Shown: positions 56,310 to 64,000 of the stretch, one piece after another
Layout: the number at the start of each line of letters is the position of its first letter
Position numbering within the stretch: the first letter of the stretch is position 1
Origin: Achromobacter marplatensis
GTDB taxonomy: Bacteria > Pseudomonadota > Gammaproteobacteria > Burkholderiales > Burkholderiaceae_B
Length of the DNA: 64,000 nucleotides
Assembly: GCF_002209535.1 (NCBI RefSeq)
Contig: NZ_NJIG01000016.1
Coordinates: 62,001 to 126,000 of the forward strand
Reading direction: 5' to 3'
Made by a program: the position numbers and the translations under genes
Notes under the pieces: model-generated
Seen by the model: the letters and a program-made list of their open reading frames with translations, nothing else
Told to the model about the DNA's origin: nothing
Database searches by the model: none

Positions 56310-58208
56310 TTACTTCAGCAGCAGCGCGTTCAAGCGCTTCACGAAGGCAGCCGGGTCCGCGATCTGGGCGCCTTCGGCCAGCAAGGCTTGATCCAGCAGC
56401 AAACGCGCCCATTGGTCGAACTCGCCATCTTCCGCTGCGCGGATACGCGCCAGCAGCGGGTGTTCCGGATTGATTTCCAGCACCGGCTTCACATTGGGCG
56501 CTTCCTGGCCGGCGGCCTTCAACATGCGCAGCAGGTGCGGGCTGAGTTCATTCTGGCCCACCACCACGCACGCCGGCGAATCCACCAGACGCAAGGTCAC
56601 GCGCACTTCCTTGACCTGCTCTTCCAGCGTCTTCTGCAGGCGCTCGACCAGCGGCTTGAAGTCTTCGGCCACTTCGGCCTGGTGCTTCTTCTCTTCTTCG
56701 TCAGCCAGTTCAGCCAGGTCCAGGCCTCCCTTGGCCACCGACACCAGCGATTTGCCGTCGAATTCGCGCAGGTAGGACAGCATCCATTCGTCCACGCGGT
56801 CCGACAGCAGCAGCACTTCGATGCCCTTCTTGCGGAAGATCTCCAGATGCGGGCTGTTGCTGGCTGCGGCAAACGTATCCGCCGTCACGTAGTAGATCTT
56901 GTCCTGGCCTTCCTTCATGCGCGACACGTAGTCGGCGAACGACACCGTCTGCGCCTGGTCGCCCGAATGCGTGGACGCAAAGCGCATCAGCTTGGCGATG
57001 CGTTCCAGATTGGCCGAGTCTTCGCCCGCGCCTTCCTTCAACACCTGACCGAATTCCGACCAGAACGTGGCATAGTCTTCCGGCTTGTTCTCGGCCAGGT
57101 CTTCCAGCAGCGACAGGATGCGCTTGGCCGACCCTTCGCGGATGGCGCGCACGTCGCGGCTTTCCTGCAGGATTTCACGCGACACGTTCAGCGGCAGGTC
57201 CGCGGAGTCGATCACGCCGCGCACGAAACGCAGGTACGACGGCAGCAGCTGGTCGGCGTCGTCCATGATGAACACGCGCTTGACGTACAGCTTCACGCCA
57301 TGGCGGCCGTCGCGGTCCCACATGTCCATCGGGGCATGCTTGGGCACATACAGCAGCTGCGTGTATTCGCTGCGGCCTTCCACGCGGTTGTGCGTCCAGG
57401 CCAACGGGTCGTCGTAGTCGTGCGACACCGTCTTGTAGAACTCGCGGTACTGCTCCTCGGTTACGTCCGACTTGCTGCGGGCCCACAGCGCATTGGCCTG
57501 GTTCACCGTTTCCAGCTCGTCGGTCTTGACCTGTTCGCCTTTCTCTTGATCCCACTCTTCCTTGGCCATGCGGATGGGCAGGGAAATGTGGTCCGAGTAG
57601 CGGCGCAGGATCTCGCGCAGCTTCCAGCCGTTCAAGAGATCGTCTTCGTCGGCGCGCAGATGCAGCGTCACATCCGTGCCGCGCGCGGCCTTCTCGGCGG
57701 CGGCAATCGTGAATTCGCCCTGGCCGTCCGATTCCCACTGGATCGCGTCCGTGGCACCGGCGCGGCGGCTGACCACCGTGACCTTGTCCGCCACGATGAA
57801 CGACGAATAGAAGCCCACGCCGAACTGGCCGATCAGTTGCGCATCCTTCTGCTTGTCGCCCGTCAGTTGGGAAAAGAACTCCCGCGTACCGGAACGCGCG
57901 ATCGTGCCCAGGTTCGCCACGGCCTCTTCCCGCGACAGGCCGATCCCGTTGTCCGAGATCGTGATCGTGCGGGCGGCCTTGTCGTAGCTGACGGTAATGG
58001 CCAGTTCACCATTGCCTTCCAGCAACTCGGGCTGGTCGATGGCTTCAAAGCGCAGCTTGTCGCAGGCGTCCGATGCGTTCGACACCAGCTCGCGCAGGAA
58101 GATTTCCTTGTTGCTGTACAGCGAATGGATCATCAGGTGCAGCAGTTGCTTCACCTCGGCCTGGAACCCCAGGGTTTCGGACGTGGAAGACGTGGCGGTT
58201 TGGCTCAT
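56310..58208 (-). CDS. htpG: Molecular chaperone HtpG (Hsp90)
   Basis: 632 aa cytosolic Hsp90. GHKL ATPase motifs: [48 protein letters not shown]. Middle domain ~230-500 ([19 protein letters not shown] as [13 protein letters not shown]), C-terminal dimer domain to the end. Standard length; alone on its strand with a terminator. Confidence 0.98.
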   Translation of the reverse strand: MSQTATSSTSETLGFQAEVKQLLHLMIHSLYSNKEIFLRELVSNASDACDKLRFEAIDQPELLEGNGELAITVSYDKAARTITISDNGIGLSREEAVANLGTIARSGTREFFSQLTGDKQKDAQLIGQFGVGFYSSFIVADKVTVVSRRAGATDAIQWESDGQGEFTIAAAEKAARGTDVTLHLRADEDDLLNGWKLREILRRYSDHISLPIRMAKEEWDQEKGEQVKTDELETVNQANALWARSKSDVTEEQYREFYKTVSHDYDDPLAWTHNRVEGRSEYTQLLYVPKHAPMDMWDRDGRHGVKLYVKRVFIMDDADQLLPSYLRFVRGVIDSADLPLNVSREILQESRDVRAIREGSAKRILSLLEDLAENKPEDYATFWSEFGQVLKEGAGEDSANLERIAKLMRFASTHSGDQAQTVSFADYVSRMKEGQDKIYYVTADTFAAASNSPHLEIFRKKGIEVLLLSDRVDEWMLSYLREFDGKSLVSVAKGGLDLAELADEEEKKHQAEVAEDFKPLVERLQKTLEEQVKEVRVTLRLVDSPACVVVGQNELSPHLLRMLKAAGQEAPNVKPVLEINPEHPLLARIRAAEDGEFDQWARLLLDQALLAEGAQIADPAAFVKRLNALLLK

Positions 58209-58331
58209 AGTTTTACGGGAAGGTCGAAAAAATTAGGGACAAATAACAATACGGGTGCCGGGACGGCAATGCTGCGCGGCATCCCGGAAACCCTACTGTT
58301 GTGGGGGCTATCGGGCACTTTTCAAGACGGG

Positions 58332-59729
58332 TCAAAACCACGACAGGAACCCTCGATACCGGACCTTCGCCTCCAGCACCTCGTCGCTGGCCGGCGCCGC
58401 CAGCTTTCCGGCCCGGATCAGTTTGCGGATATCGTCCATCCGGATATTCAACGTCTGTTGCGAGCGCAGCAGGAAATCCGCCGTTTCGCGATCCATGATC
58501 CGGTAAATGGGGCTGAAGACCAGTTGGCTGCTGCCCGTCTGATCCAGGTAATAGCGCTGATCGCCGTTCTGCCAGACCGAACCGAACTGGTGATACACGT
58601 CGCCCAGCTTTTTCCATTCGCCGCCAGGTGCGTCCTTCAAGCGCTTGATCAGCGTCGAGCGTGAAATCAACCCGCCGCCGCCCCGGGAAGAACTCCAGGA
58701 TTCCGCCCCCTTCAAAAACAGCACCTGCTTGCCGTCCGAAAACACAAAAGGCGACAGCGCCGTAAACCCGCCGGAGGCGAACGGATCATCGCCCGCCCGC
58801 TCCATACGCCGCTTTTGGACGTTATGGAAATAAATGCCGTCGCGGCCGGCAAACAGCGCCTGGTTCACGTGCTGCCCGTCCTCACTAAGCAGCCGGTACG
58901 GCGCATGTGCCGCATCAAAGGCGTGGGTGCCCACGTACACCATGCCGTCGCGCGGGTCATAGAGATAGGGCTCGCGATCCAGGTCCCCGACCATGAACGC
59001 ACGCAGCCCGGGATCGTCCGACAGGGGCAGCAACGCTTCATGGAAATAGACCCGGCGTCCGTCGCCAAAGAAATCGTCGCTTAGCAGCTCCCTGCCGTCA
59101 CGGGACGCGGGCAACCGCCGCAACGTATCCGGATTGGCTTGCGGCACTTCATTGCCACGGTAGAACACCTTTGCCCCATCGGTCGCCAGGTCACGGTCCA
59201 GCAGCGCCCGATAAGGCTGCGCGCTGGCGGGCAGGGCTTTGAAGGGATACAGGTAATTCTGCGGCTTGGCGCCACGCCCCAACCCGAAGAGGATCGTCTG
59301 CCAGACCTCTTGGACCGGGCTTAAGTCGGGGTTCACCACCGAGAACAGCGAGCAGTAATAGGTCGTCAACCCATCCCCGAAATAGCTGTTCCCCAGGTAT
59401 TGCGCGGACGCCGGCGACATGCCCGGCAGGATCTTGTTGCCGCAATACACGTGACGGGCGTCTTTTGCCGCTTGGCGGCCGTCGTAGACCGGCGTGTCGA
59501 AGGGCTTGAAACTTGCCGGGTCCGCCTCGTCCATCCGGTAATAGCCGTTGCTGGGCACGGCGGCGTAGACGACGTCCTGATAACGCTTGTAGATACTGGC
59601 CCGATACGATTCGCCCTGATCGGCCGCGGCGAACGGATCATCGTCAAGCTCGAATATCAGCAGGGACATTGGCAAACCGGCGATGACCAAAGCCAAGACA
59701 ATCCCGATCCATCTAGTGCGTTTCTGCAT
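58332..59729 (-). CDS. DKNYY-repeat protein with N-terminal membrane anchor
   Basis: 465 aa from ATG 59729. A single hydrophobic segment (WIGIVLALVIAGLPMSLLIF) at the N-terminus acts as signal or anchor. Downstream are several DKNYY-type repeats: AKDARHVYCGNKILPG, GAKVFYRGNEVPQANPDTL, GDGRRVYFHEALLP, GMVYVGTHAFDAA. The family is of unknown function and probably extracytoplasmic. No operon partners; next to htpG on the same strand after 123 bases. Confidence 0.85.
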   Translation of the reverse strand: MQKRTRWIGIVLALVIAGLPMSLLIFELDDDPFAAADQGESYRASIYKRYQDVVYAAVPSNGYYRMDEADPASFKPFDTPVYDGRQAAKDARHVYCGNKILPGMSPASAQYLGNSYFGDGLTTYYCSLFSVVNPDLSPVQEVWQTILFGLGRGAKPQNYLYPFKALPASAQPYRALLDRDLATDGAKVFYRGNEVPQANPDTLRRLPASRDGRELLSDDFFGDGRRVYFHEALLPLSDDPGLRAFMVGDLDREPYLYDPRDGMVYVGTHAFDAAHAPYRLLSEDGQHVNQALFAGRDGIYFHNVQKRRMERAGDDPFASGGFTALSPFVFSDGKQVLFLKGAESWSSSRGGGGLISRSTLIKRLKDAPGGEWKKLGDVYHQFGSVWQNGDQRYYLDQTGSSQLVFSPIYRIMDRETADFLLRSQQTLNIRMDDIRKLIRAGKLAAPASDEVLEAKVRYRGFLSWF

Positions 59730-59897
59730 CAATATCCGGCCCTGCGGGCCCTCGGCGACATTCGGTTGGCGGCCCGAAATTCTAGCAAGCAGGCGTGCCC
59801 CCAACGCCGGGCCCATGCCGCCCTCGGGCGGGCCGGGGCCTTCCCCGCTAAAATCCCGCACTTTCCCCTCCTACCCCCACCTGGCCGGCCTCCCGCC

Positions 59898-61286
59898 ATG
59901 CAACCCGCCTCCCTCTCCCAACCCGCCCCCCATAGCGCCACCGACGACGCGCCCAGCCATGACCTGGGTTACGGCCCCGACGATCGCCCCGCGCCTCCCG
60001 TCGCCTTCGTCGCCGCGCTTCAGCACCTGCTGGCCATCCTGGTCCCCATCGTCACCCCTGGTCTCTTGATCTGCCAGGCGCTGGGCGTCAGCAGCCGCGA
60101 CACCACGCTGATCGTGTCGATGTCGCTGGTCATCTCCGGCATCGCCACCTACGTGCAGTGCAAGCGCTTCGGCCCGCTGGGCGCAGGCCTGCTCATCGTG
60201 CAGGGCACCAGCTTCAACTTCGTCGGACCGCTGATCGCGGGCGGCTCGGTCATGGTCAAGCAGGGCACCCCGGTCGAAGCCGTCATGGCCGCGATCTTCG
60301 GCGTCGTCATCGCTGGCTCCTTCGTCGAGATGGGCATCAGCCGCATCCTGCCCTTCGTCAAACGCCTGATCACCCCGCTCGTCACCGGCATCGTGGTGCT
60401 GCTGATCGGCCTGACGCTGATCAAAGTCGGTCTGATCAGCATGGGCGGCGGCTTCGGCGCCATGGCCAACGGCACCTTCGCCAGCGCAGAAAACCTGACG
60501 CTGTCGGGCCTGGTGCTGGGCACCATCATCCTGCTGAACCGCGTGCCGGTCGTCTGGATCCGCAGCACCGCGCTCGTCCTGGCGTTGGCCGTCGGCTACA
60601 TCGCCGCCGCCTCCATGGGCCGCCTGGACTTCACCGGCGCCCGCGAAGCCGCGCTCTTCCAGATCCCCGTGCCGCTGCATTTCGGCCTGGGTTTCTCGTG
60701 GGCGCTGTTCGTGCCGATGCTGATCATCTACCTGGTCACGTCCCTGGAAGCCATCGGCGACGTCACCGCCACCAGCAAGGTGTCCAAGCAGCCCGTCGAA
60801 GGCCCGCTGTGGATGCAGCGCATCAAGGGCGGCGTGCTCGTCAACGGCGCGAACTCGCTCCTGGCCGGCGTGTTCAACACCTTCCCCAGCTCGGTCTTCG
60901 CGCAGAACAACGGCGTGATCCAGCTGACCGGCATCGCCAGCCGCCACGTCGGCGTCTGGATCGCCGGCATGCTGATCCTGCTGGGCCTGTTCCCGGGCGT
61001 GGCGGGCGTGCTGCAAGCCGTGCCGGAACCCGTCCTGGGCGGCGCCGCCATGGTCATGTTCGGCGCCGTGGCCGCCTCCGGCATCAACATCCTGGCCGGC
61101 ATCCACCTGGACCGCCGCGCCCTGCTGATCATCGCCGTATCCCTGGCTCTGGGTCTGGGCGTGTCGCAAGTGCCGGAAATCCTGTCGCACCTGCCGCATG
61201 CGGTCAAAAGCGTGCTGGAGTCGGGCGTGGCCACCGGTGGCATTTGTGCCCTGGTGATGAACTGGTTCCTGCCCGAAAAGAAGTAA
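59898..61286 (+). CDS. NCS2-family purine (xanthine/uric acid type) permease
   Basis: 462 aa from ATG 59898; the longer upstream frame is not coding. About 12-14 helices. AALQHLLAILVPIVTPGLLI contains the Gln-His pair of nucleobase:cation symporter-2 proteins; TSLEAIGDVTATSKVS gives the conserved Glu of helix 8, and FNTFPSSVFAQNNGVIQLTG (core FPSSVFAQNNGV) the NCS2 signature. Proton-coupled uptake of xanthine, urate or a related base; which one is not decided. Confidence 0.94.
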   Translation: MQPASLSQPAPHSATDDAPSHDLGYGPDDRPAPPVAFVAALQHLLAILVPIVTPGLLICQALGVSSRDTTLIVSMSLVISGIATYVQCKRFGPLGAGLLIVQGTSFNFVGPLIAGGSVMVKQGTPVEAVMAAIFGVVIAGSFVEMGISRILPFVKRLITPLVTGIVVLLIGLTLIKVGLISMGGGFGAMANGTFASAENLTLSGLVLGTIILLNRVPVVWIRSTALVLALAVGYIAAASMGRLDFTGAREAALFQIPVPLHFGLGFSWALFVPMLIIYLVTSLEAIGDVTATSKVSKQPVEGPLWMQRIKGGVLVNGANSLLAGVFNTFPSSVFAQNNGVIQLTGIASRHVGVWIAGMLILLGLFPGVAGVLQAVPEPVLGGAAMVMFGAVAASGINILAGIHLDRRALLIIAVSLALGLGVSQVPEILSHLPHAVKSVLESGVATGGICALVMNWFLPEKK

Positions 61287-61295
61287 GTATTGGAA

Positions 61296-61342
61296 GGGGC
61301 CGATCCGGGTTGCCGCCTGCGGGCAGCGCCCGAATCGGCCCC
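61296..61342 (+). terminator. Hairpin after the NCS2 gene, weak terminator candidate
   Basis: Arms GGGGCCGAT / ATCGGCCCC plus CGGG/CCCG extend a long stem about 10 bases after the stop. No T run follows, so it may be a Rho-dependent or mRNA-stabilising structure. Confidence 0.5.
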
Positions 61343-61368
61343 GTCGGACGGCCTCGATTCCGGTCCGC

Positions 61369-61397
61369 CTGACAATTTACGAAAGTCCGCATATAAT
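61369..61397 (+). promoter_or_regulatory. Sigma70 promoter of tRNA-Leu
   Basis: CTGACA (61369-61374), 17 bases, then perfect TATAAT (61392-61397), about 50 bases before the tRNA 5' end. Confidence 0.85.
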
Positions 61398-61449
61398 CGC
61401 TGTCTTCGTTCTCCCGCAGCCGTCATCTGGACGTGTTCGCGACCCCCTT

Positions 61450-61534
61450 GCCCGGGTGGTGAAATTGGTAGACGCAGGGGACTCAAAATCCCCCGCCGCA
61501 AGGCGTGCCGGTTCGATTCCGGCCCCGGGCACCA
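61450..61534 (+). tRNA. tRNA-Leu (anticodon CAA)
   Basis: 85 nt type II tRNA with a long variable arm. Acceptor GCCCGGG/CCCGGGC, anticodon arm GGGGA-CTCAAAA-TCCCC giving CAA, T loop TTCGATT, encoded CCA. A strong promoter lies upstream. tRNA 3' ends are common integration sites, and accessory genes start right behind it. Confidence 0.96.
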
Positions 61535-61690
61535 TCAAGCTCTCAAGCATCCGCCGGTTTTTTTACACGACCGCGCAACGTACAACGCTCAACATTTACC
61601 GCAGCATACGTTCCGCCTCTCGCTGGCTAGCGATGTCGTGAACGGCAGGTTCGTTTGATGCGTCGAGAATGCACTACCGAAGACTCCAAA

Positions 61691-61716
61691 GCCTCTGCAC
61701 AAGCAGAGGCTTTTTT
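61691..61716 (+). terminator. Rho-independent terminator downstream of tRNA-Leu
   Basis: Arms GCCTCTGC / GCAGAGGC around ACAA followed by six T. The 150 bases between the tRNA and this hairpin contain no gene I can support. Confidence 0.9.
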
Positions 61717-61784
61717 CGTTGATGCGTTCAGCGCGGGGCAAAGCAGGTCGAACGTTCGACTACTCGTGCATGGCCGCCCAAAAA

Positions 61785-61818
61785 ACCCAATTTGGGTATA
61801 ATTACACCCATTATGGGT
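61785..61818. promoter_or_regulatory. Twin operators ACCCA-N3-TGGGT flanking the MNT promoter
   Basis: Two dyads, 61785-61797 and 61806-61818, have centres 21 bases apart (two helix turns). The -10 hexamer TATAAT (61797-61802) lies between them and the ATG at 61813 lies inside the second. A protein bound here would block both transcription and, on DNA, the start region. Expected transcription start is within a few bases of the ATG. Confidence 0.7.
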
Positions 61819-62430
61819 ATATCGACCGAAGCCCCCCTGACGCGTAGCGGTCTGGCCGACGCGCTTTTTCCTGGCACCAAACAACGAGTGCTGGGGTTGC
61901 TGTTCGGCCAGCCGCATCGCAGCTTCTACGCCACAGAAATAATCGGCCTAGTCGCCAGCGGATCCGGATCCGTGCAACGCGAGTTGGCCAACTTGGCACA
62001 GACCGGCTTGGTAACGGTGAAGGCGGTTGGCAATCAGAAGCACTACCAAGCCAATCCCGACTCACCCATCTTCGCGGAACTATGCGCGATCGTGCAAAAG
62101 ACGGTCGGCTTGGCCGAACCGCTACGCGACGCGCTTGCCCCCTTGGCTCCGAAAATCATGGCGGCATTCGTCTATGGCTCGATTGCCAAAAATACCGACA
62201 CCGCCCGCAGCGACATAGATCTGATGCTGCTTAGTGACGACATCAGCTACGGCGATGTATTCGCAGCACTAGAAGACGTGGGGAATAAGCTCAGCCGTCC
62301 GGTCAACCCGACCATCCTCACACGCAAGGAATTCGCAAAGCGCTTGGAGGCCCACGAATCTTTCCTGACTCGCGTGTTGGCGCAACCCAAGATCTGGATC
62401 CTAGGAGGCGACGATGACCTCCCCACTTGA
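61813..62430 (+). CDS. wHTH-nucleotidyltransferase (MNT) antitoxin-like protein
   Basis: 205 aa from ATG 61813. N-terminal winged helix ~10-90 (GTKQRVLGLLF; GSGSVQRELANLAQTGLV; KHYQANP), then a minimal nucleotidyltransferase domain with VYGSIAKNTDTARSDIDLMLL, the GS-x(n)-DxD site. MNT proteins of HEPN/MNT modules AMPylate and silence their HEPN partner; here a DNA-binding domain is fused on, so it likely represses its own promoter through the twin dyads. The HEPN gene overlaps by 17 bases. GC is lower than in the backbone. Confidence 0.88.
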   Translation: MGISTEAPLTRSGLADALFPGTKQRVLGLLFGQPHRSFYATEIIGLVASGSGSVQRELANLAQTGLVTVKAVGNQKHYQANPDSPIFAELCAIVQKTVGLAEPLRDALAPLAPKIMAAFVYGSIAKNTDTARSDIDLMLLSDDISYGDVFAALEDVGNKLSRPVNPTILTRKEFAKRLEAHESFLTRVLAQPKIWILGGDDDLPT

Positions 62431-62866
62431 AAAACTGAGTGGCCCGGGAAAATCGCTGAAGGCCGAGCTCCCCGATATCAAGGAATTTGAAGGCCTGAAA
62501 CGCTCTGGACATGCAAGACTGCGCGACGCCTGCAACGTGTCCCTTTCGATCGAGAGCCGCTTCGACTTGGCTTACAACGCCGCCCATGCTCTATGCCTGG
62601 CAGCGCTGCGCAGAAGCGGTTATCGCTGCACCAATCGCTATCTTGTGTTTCAGCTTTTACCGCACACACTCGGACTCGGGCCGGAGGTGTGGCGCGTTCT
62701 GTCGAAATGCCATGACATTCGCAATCTAGGCGAGTACGAGGGCGATCTAAATGTGGATGAGCGTATCGTCACTGACCTAGTGGCGGCATGCCACGCTGTT
62801 GCGGCGAAAGTTGATGCGCTGTTGCCTATAGACGCAGAGAATGCCAGCGACACTCCAATGAGGTGA
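62414..62866 (+). CDS. HEPN-domain toxin-like protein
   Basis: 150 aa, mostly helical. ARLRDACNVSLSIESRFDLAYNAAHALCL and VFQLLPHTLGL are features of HEPN proteins paired with nucleotidyltransferases (short forms: SIESRFDLAYNAAHA). The place of the RNase RxxxxxH motif reads CHDIRNLGEYEG: Arg is present but Tyr stands where His is usual, so RNase activity is not assured. It overlaps the MNT gene by 17 bases. Probable toxin of the pair. Confidence 0.82.
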   Translation: MTSPLEKLSGPGKSLKAELPDIKEFEGLKRSGHARLRDACNVSLSIESRFDLAYNAAHALCLAALRRSGYRCTNRYLVFQLLPHTLGLGPEVWRVLSKCHDIRNLGEYEGDLNVDERIVTDLVAACHAVAAKVDALLPIDAENASDTPMR

Positions 62867-63096
62867 TGGACGCTTGAGATGCCTTACATGCCGTCGTCGT
62901 TAGGCGACGTCCAGTTTCAACGACACCGTGCTCACCTTCAGACGCCCGCCGTGCGCATTGTCGGGTAGGTCCTACCGGCATTCGCTCTTTGGCGTCATTA
63001 TCTCCGTCGCTATGGAAAGTAAGCATGCGTTCCTTGAGGCCGCTGCGGGGATGACTGCCTATCTGCGGCGAACGGATGTTGGATTTAAATCTGACC

Positions 63097-63116
63097 GTCT
63101 GACTTTGTAGTCAGAC
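63097..63116. repeat. Perfect inverted repeat GTCTGACT-TTGT-AGTCAGAC
   Basis: Eight-base arms with a four-base loop, exactly where a truncated reading frame begins. No T run follows. It may be a recombination or excision scar, or a hairpin of unknown role. Confidence 0.55.
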
Positions 63117-63240
63117 ACCATTGTTCAACCACATGATTGCGGGCAACACCATGTGGAACCCAGCCTATCGGCAACACGTCTTGCAGAATATGGGCAAGAA
63201 CTGGGGACCGGCAACGGGCGGCTCCGTCAACGGTAAGTGA
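63103..63240 (+). pseudogene. C-terminal remnant of an unidentified protein
   Basis: From just after a TGA (63100-63102) a frame reads TPLFNHMIAGNTMWNPAYRQ and on to GGSVNGK and TGA 63238-63240. It has no convincing start or ribosome-binding site and is followed by a terminator, so it looks like the 3' end of a gene whose front was deleted. The residues are not low complexity. I do not recognise the parent; a conjugative-element protein is possible. Confidence 0.4.
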
Positions 63241-63261
63241 TGTGCATGTTGCGTCCGCATC

Positions 63262-63286
63262 GGCCTCGCCCTCAGCGAGGCCTTTT
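63262..63286 (+). terminator. Terminator after the truncated frame
   Basis: Arms GGCCTCGC / GCGAGGCC with a five-base loop, then TTTT, 21 bases after the remnant's stop codon, supporting that a transcribed gene once ended here. Confidence 0.85.
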
Positions 63287-63888
63287 CATTTATGGCCGCA
63301 CATATCCGCGCTACGCTTGGGTAACCCCTTCGGTTGCATCCCGCGTCCGTTCTTGCCGGACTGGCCGCGGGGGCAGGCCCAGCGGCTTCGCCTTGTTCCT
63401 CCCCCGCCGACAGGCTGCATGGCTTCCAGAGGCATCAAGGGTGAAGGCTTCGCCCGGGATCCTCACCCGTTCCCTGCGCTGCGCTTCGGGCTGCGGCTTC
63501 CGGTCCCGCCCTTGACGCCTCTTCCGGCCAAACGGCGTCAGTAGCGGTGCTATCAAGCGGATGACGGGTCAAGGGGTTGGTGCGGCCCGCAGCCCACAGG
63601 GCGAGGACACGGCCCCTTAACGCGGCAGGAGCGCCCCACGCTATGCCCGGAGGCAGGAGGTCCGGGCCAAAGGCCCACACCCCCTGCTCCCGAGGCTCCC
63701 GCCGGCGAGGGTGGAGAGTCCAGAGAGGCAAAGCCTCTTTGGAAACTATGGCTAGTACGCAGCCGATATTGGCGTCCATAGCAGGCAAAACAAGACAATT
63801 TCAGCGCACCAACTCTGTGGCTGCGCGTACCTAAACCAGATTACCCATACTTCTTGTAAGATCGAGTTACCTACGGCAAGGAGACACC
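63287..63888. other. About 600 bases without a supportable gene, GC-rich
   Basis: Open frames exist on both strands but show no family motif, no ribosome-binding site and Pro/Arg/Gly-biased composition. The stretch is GC-rich with repeated short purine tracts until ~63770, then abruptly AT-richer before the VbhA-like gene. It may be the degenerate remainder or non-coding spacer of a mobile element. Confidence 0.5.
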
Positions 63889-64000
63889 ATGGCTGGCAAG
63901 GGTAAATGCAGGCAACAGCCCCACAAAACTATATCGGATACCGAACGCAGCCGCCGGCAATCGGCAGTTAACTATGCGCGGGCCTCCGTCGGTCTGGAAG
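63889..64000 (+). CDS. VbhA-family antitoxin, N-terminal part (cut by window edge)
   Basis: 37 codons visible. AAGGAG lies upstream of the ATG. ISDTERSRRQSAVNYARASV, followed by GLE, matches the antitoxin VbhA pattern (R-x-x-A-V-x-x-A-x-A-S-V-x-L-E). VbhA-type proteins inhibit a Fic AMP-transferase encoded directly downstream; that gene would lie beyond the window. These pairs are often carried by plasmids and integrative elements. Confidence 0.7.
   Translation, partial: MAGKGKCRQQPHKTISDTERSRRQSAVNYARASVGLE

Noticed and set aside
60158-61372. Long open frames on both strands over the NCS2 gene
   Set aside because: They lack start signals and families and have Arg/Pro/His-rich composition typical of antisense or shifted reading of high-GC genes; the NCS2 frame explains the interval.
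63137-63788. Overlapping frames on both strands after the truncated gene
   Set aside because: Biased low-information composition, no ribosome-binding sites, no motif; listed as non-coding instead.
61450-64000. Complete integrative element within the window
   Set aside because: No integrase, relaxase or second copy of the tRNA 3' end is seen; only a boundary can be proposed.

Overview
The window is about 65% GC, gene-dense DNA of the kind found in Alcaligenaceae (Achromobacter/Bordetella; Achromobacter is my best guess). The pointers are two Bug-type tripartite tricarboxylate receptors, several peptide-type ABC importers with catabolic enzymes attached, many one-operon regulators (GntR, IclR, LysR, MocR, Crp/Fnr), and the ffh/ypjD-like/PP0621/ampD order. 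No rRNA, CRISPR or complete insertion sequence is visible. Most of it is chromosomal backbone with metabolic islets. The last 2.5 kb, beyond a tRNA-Leu, looks like accessory DNA.

Layout. 1-5643: tail of a BenE-like benzoate transporter, then a minus-strand set (solute receptor, BKACE-type beta-keto acid cleavage enzyme, SDR, MocR regulator) divergent from a Crp/Fnr regulator. 5736-7795: panB and an RlmN/Cfr-type radical SAM methyltransferase. 7868-18232: a compact eight-gene minus-strand operon (hydroxylysine-kinase-like phosphotransferase, AGXT2L-like phospho-lyase, complete peptide-type ABC importer, acetylpolyamine-amidohydrolase-like enzyme, SDR) divergent from a GntR/FCD regulator, with a 19-bp palindrome between them. 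18327-25763: housekeeping genes (tRNA-Gly, trmB, pip, thiS, small Gly-rich protein, LysM/BON protein, ffh, CcsA-like protein, PP0621, ampD, GST). 25770-30320: Bug receptor, epimerase and aldehyde dehydrogenase divergent from a LysR regulator. 30327-35555: a D-galactonate operon (dgoK-dgoA-dgoD-MFS) divergent from an IclR regulator.

35653-44765: a second import-and-hydrolyse operon (hydantoinase-like enzyme, TRZ/ATZ-type amidohydrolase, full peptide-type ABC importer) divergent from a GntR regulator. 44842-54561: MFS exporter, two tandem paralogous IclR regulators, and a divergent acyl-CoA operon (two acyl-CoA dehydrogenases, Bug receptor, AcuI-like reductase, ADP-forming acyl-CoA synthetase). 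54545-56239: a hipBA toxin-antitoxin pair whose promoter carries four palindromes spaced exactly 49 bp. 56310-61286: htpG, a DKNYY-repeat protein, an NCS2 purine permease. 61369-64000: tRNA-Leu(CAA) with a clear promoter, then an MNT/HEPN pair with twin operators over its -10 and start codon, a truncated gene tail with its terminator, a long GC-rich stretch without a convincing gene, and the start of a VbhA-type antitoxin cut by the window edge.

The best candidate for an undescribed system is the 7868-17251 operon. Its parts suggest that an N-acylated hydroxy-amine or hydroxy-amino acid is imported, deacylated, phosphorylated and cleaved by a PLP phospho-lyase, with the carbonyl product handled by an SDR. 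The chemistry is inferred from family membership and context; no substrate can be read from sequence.
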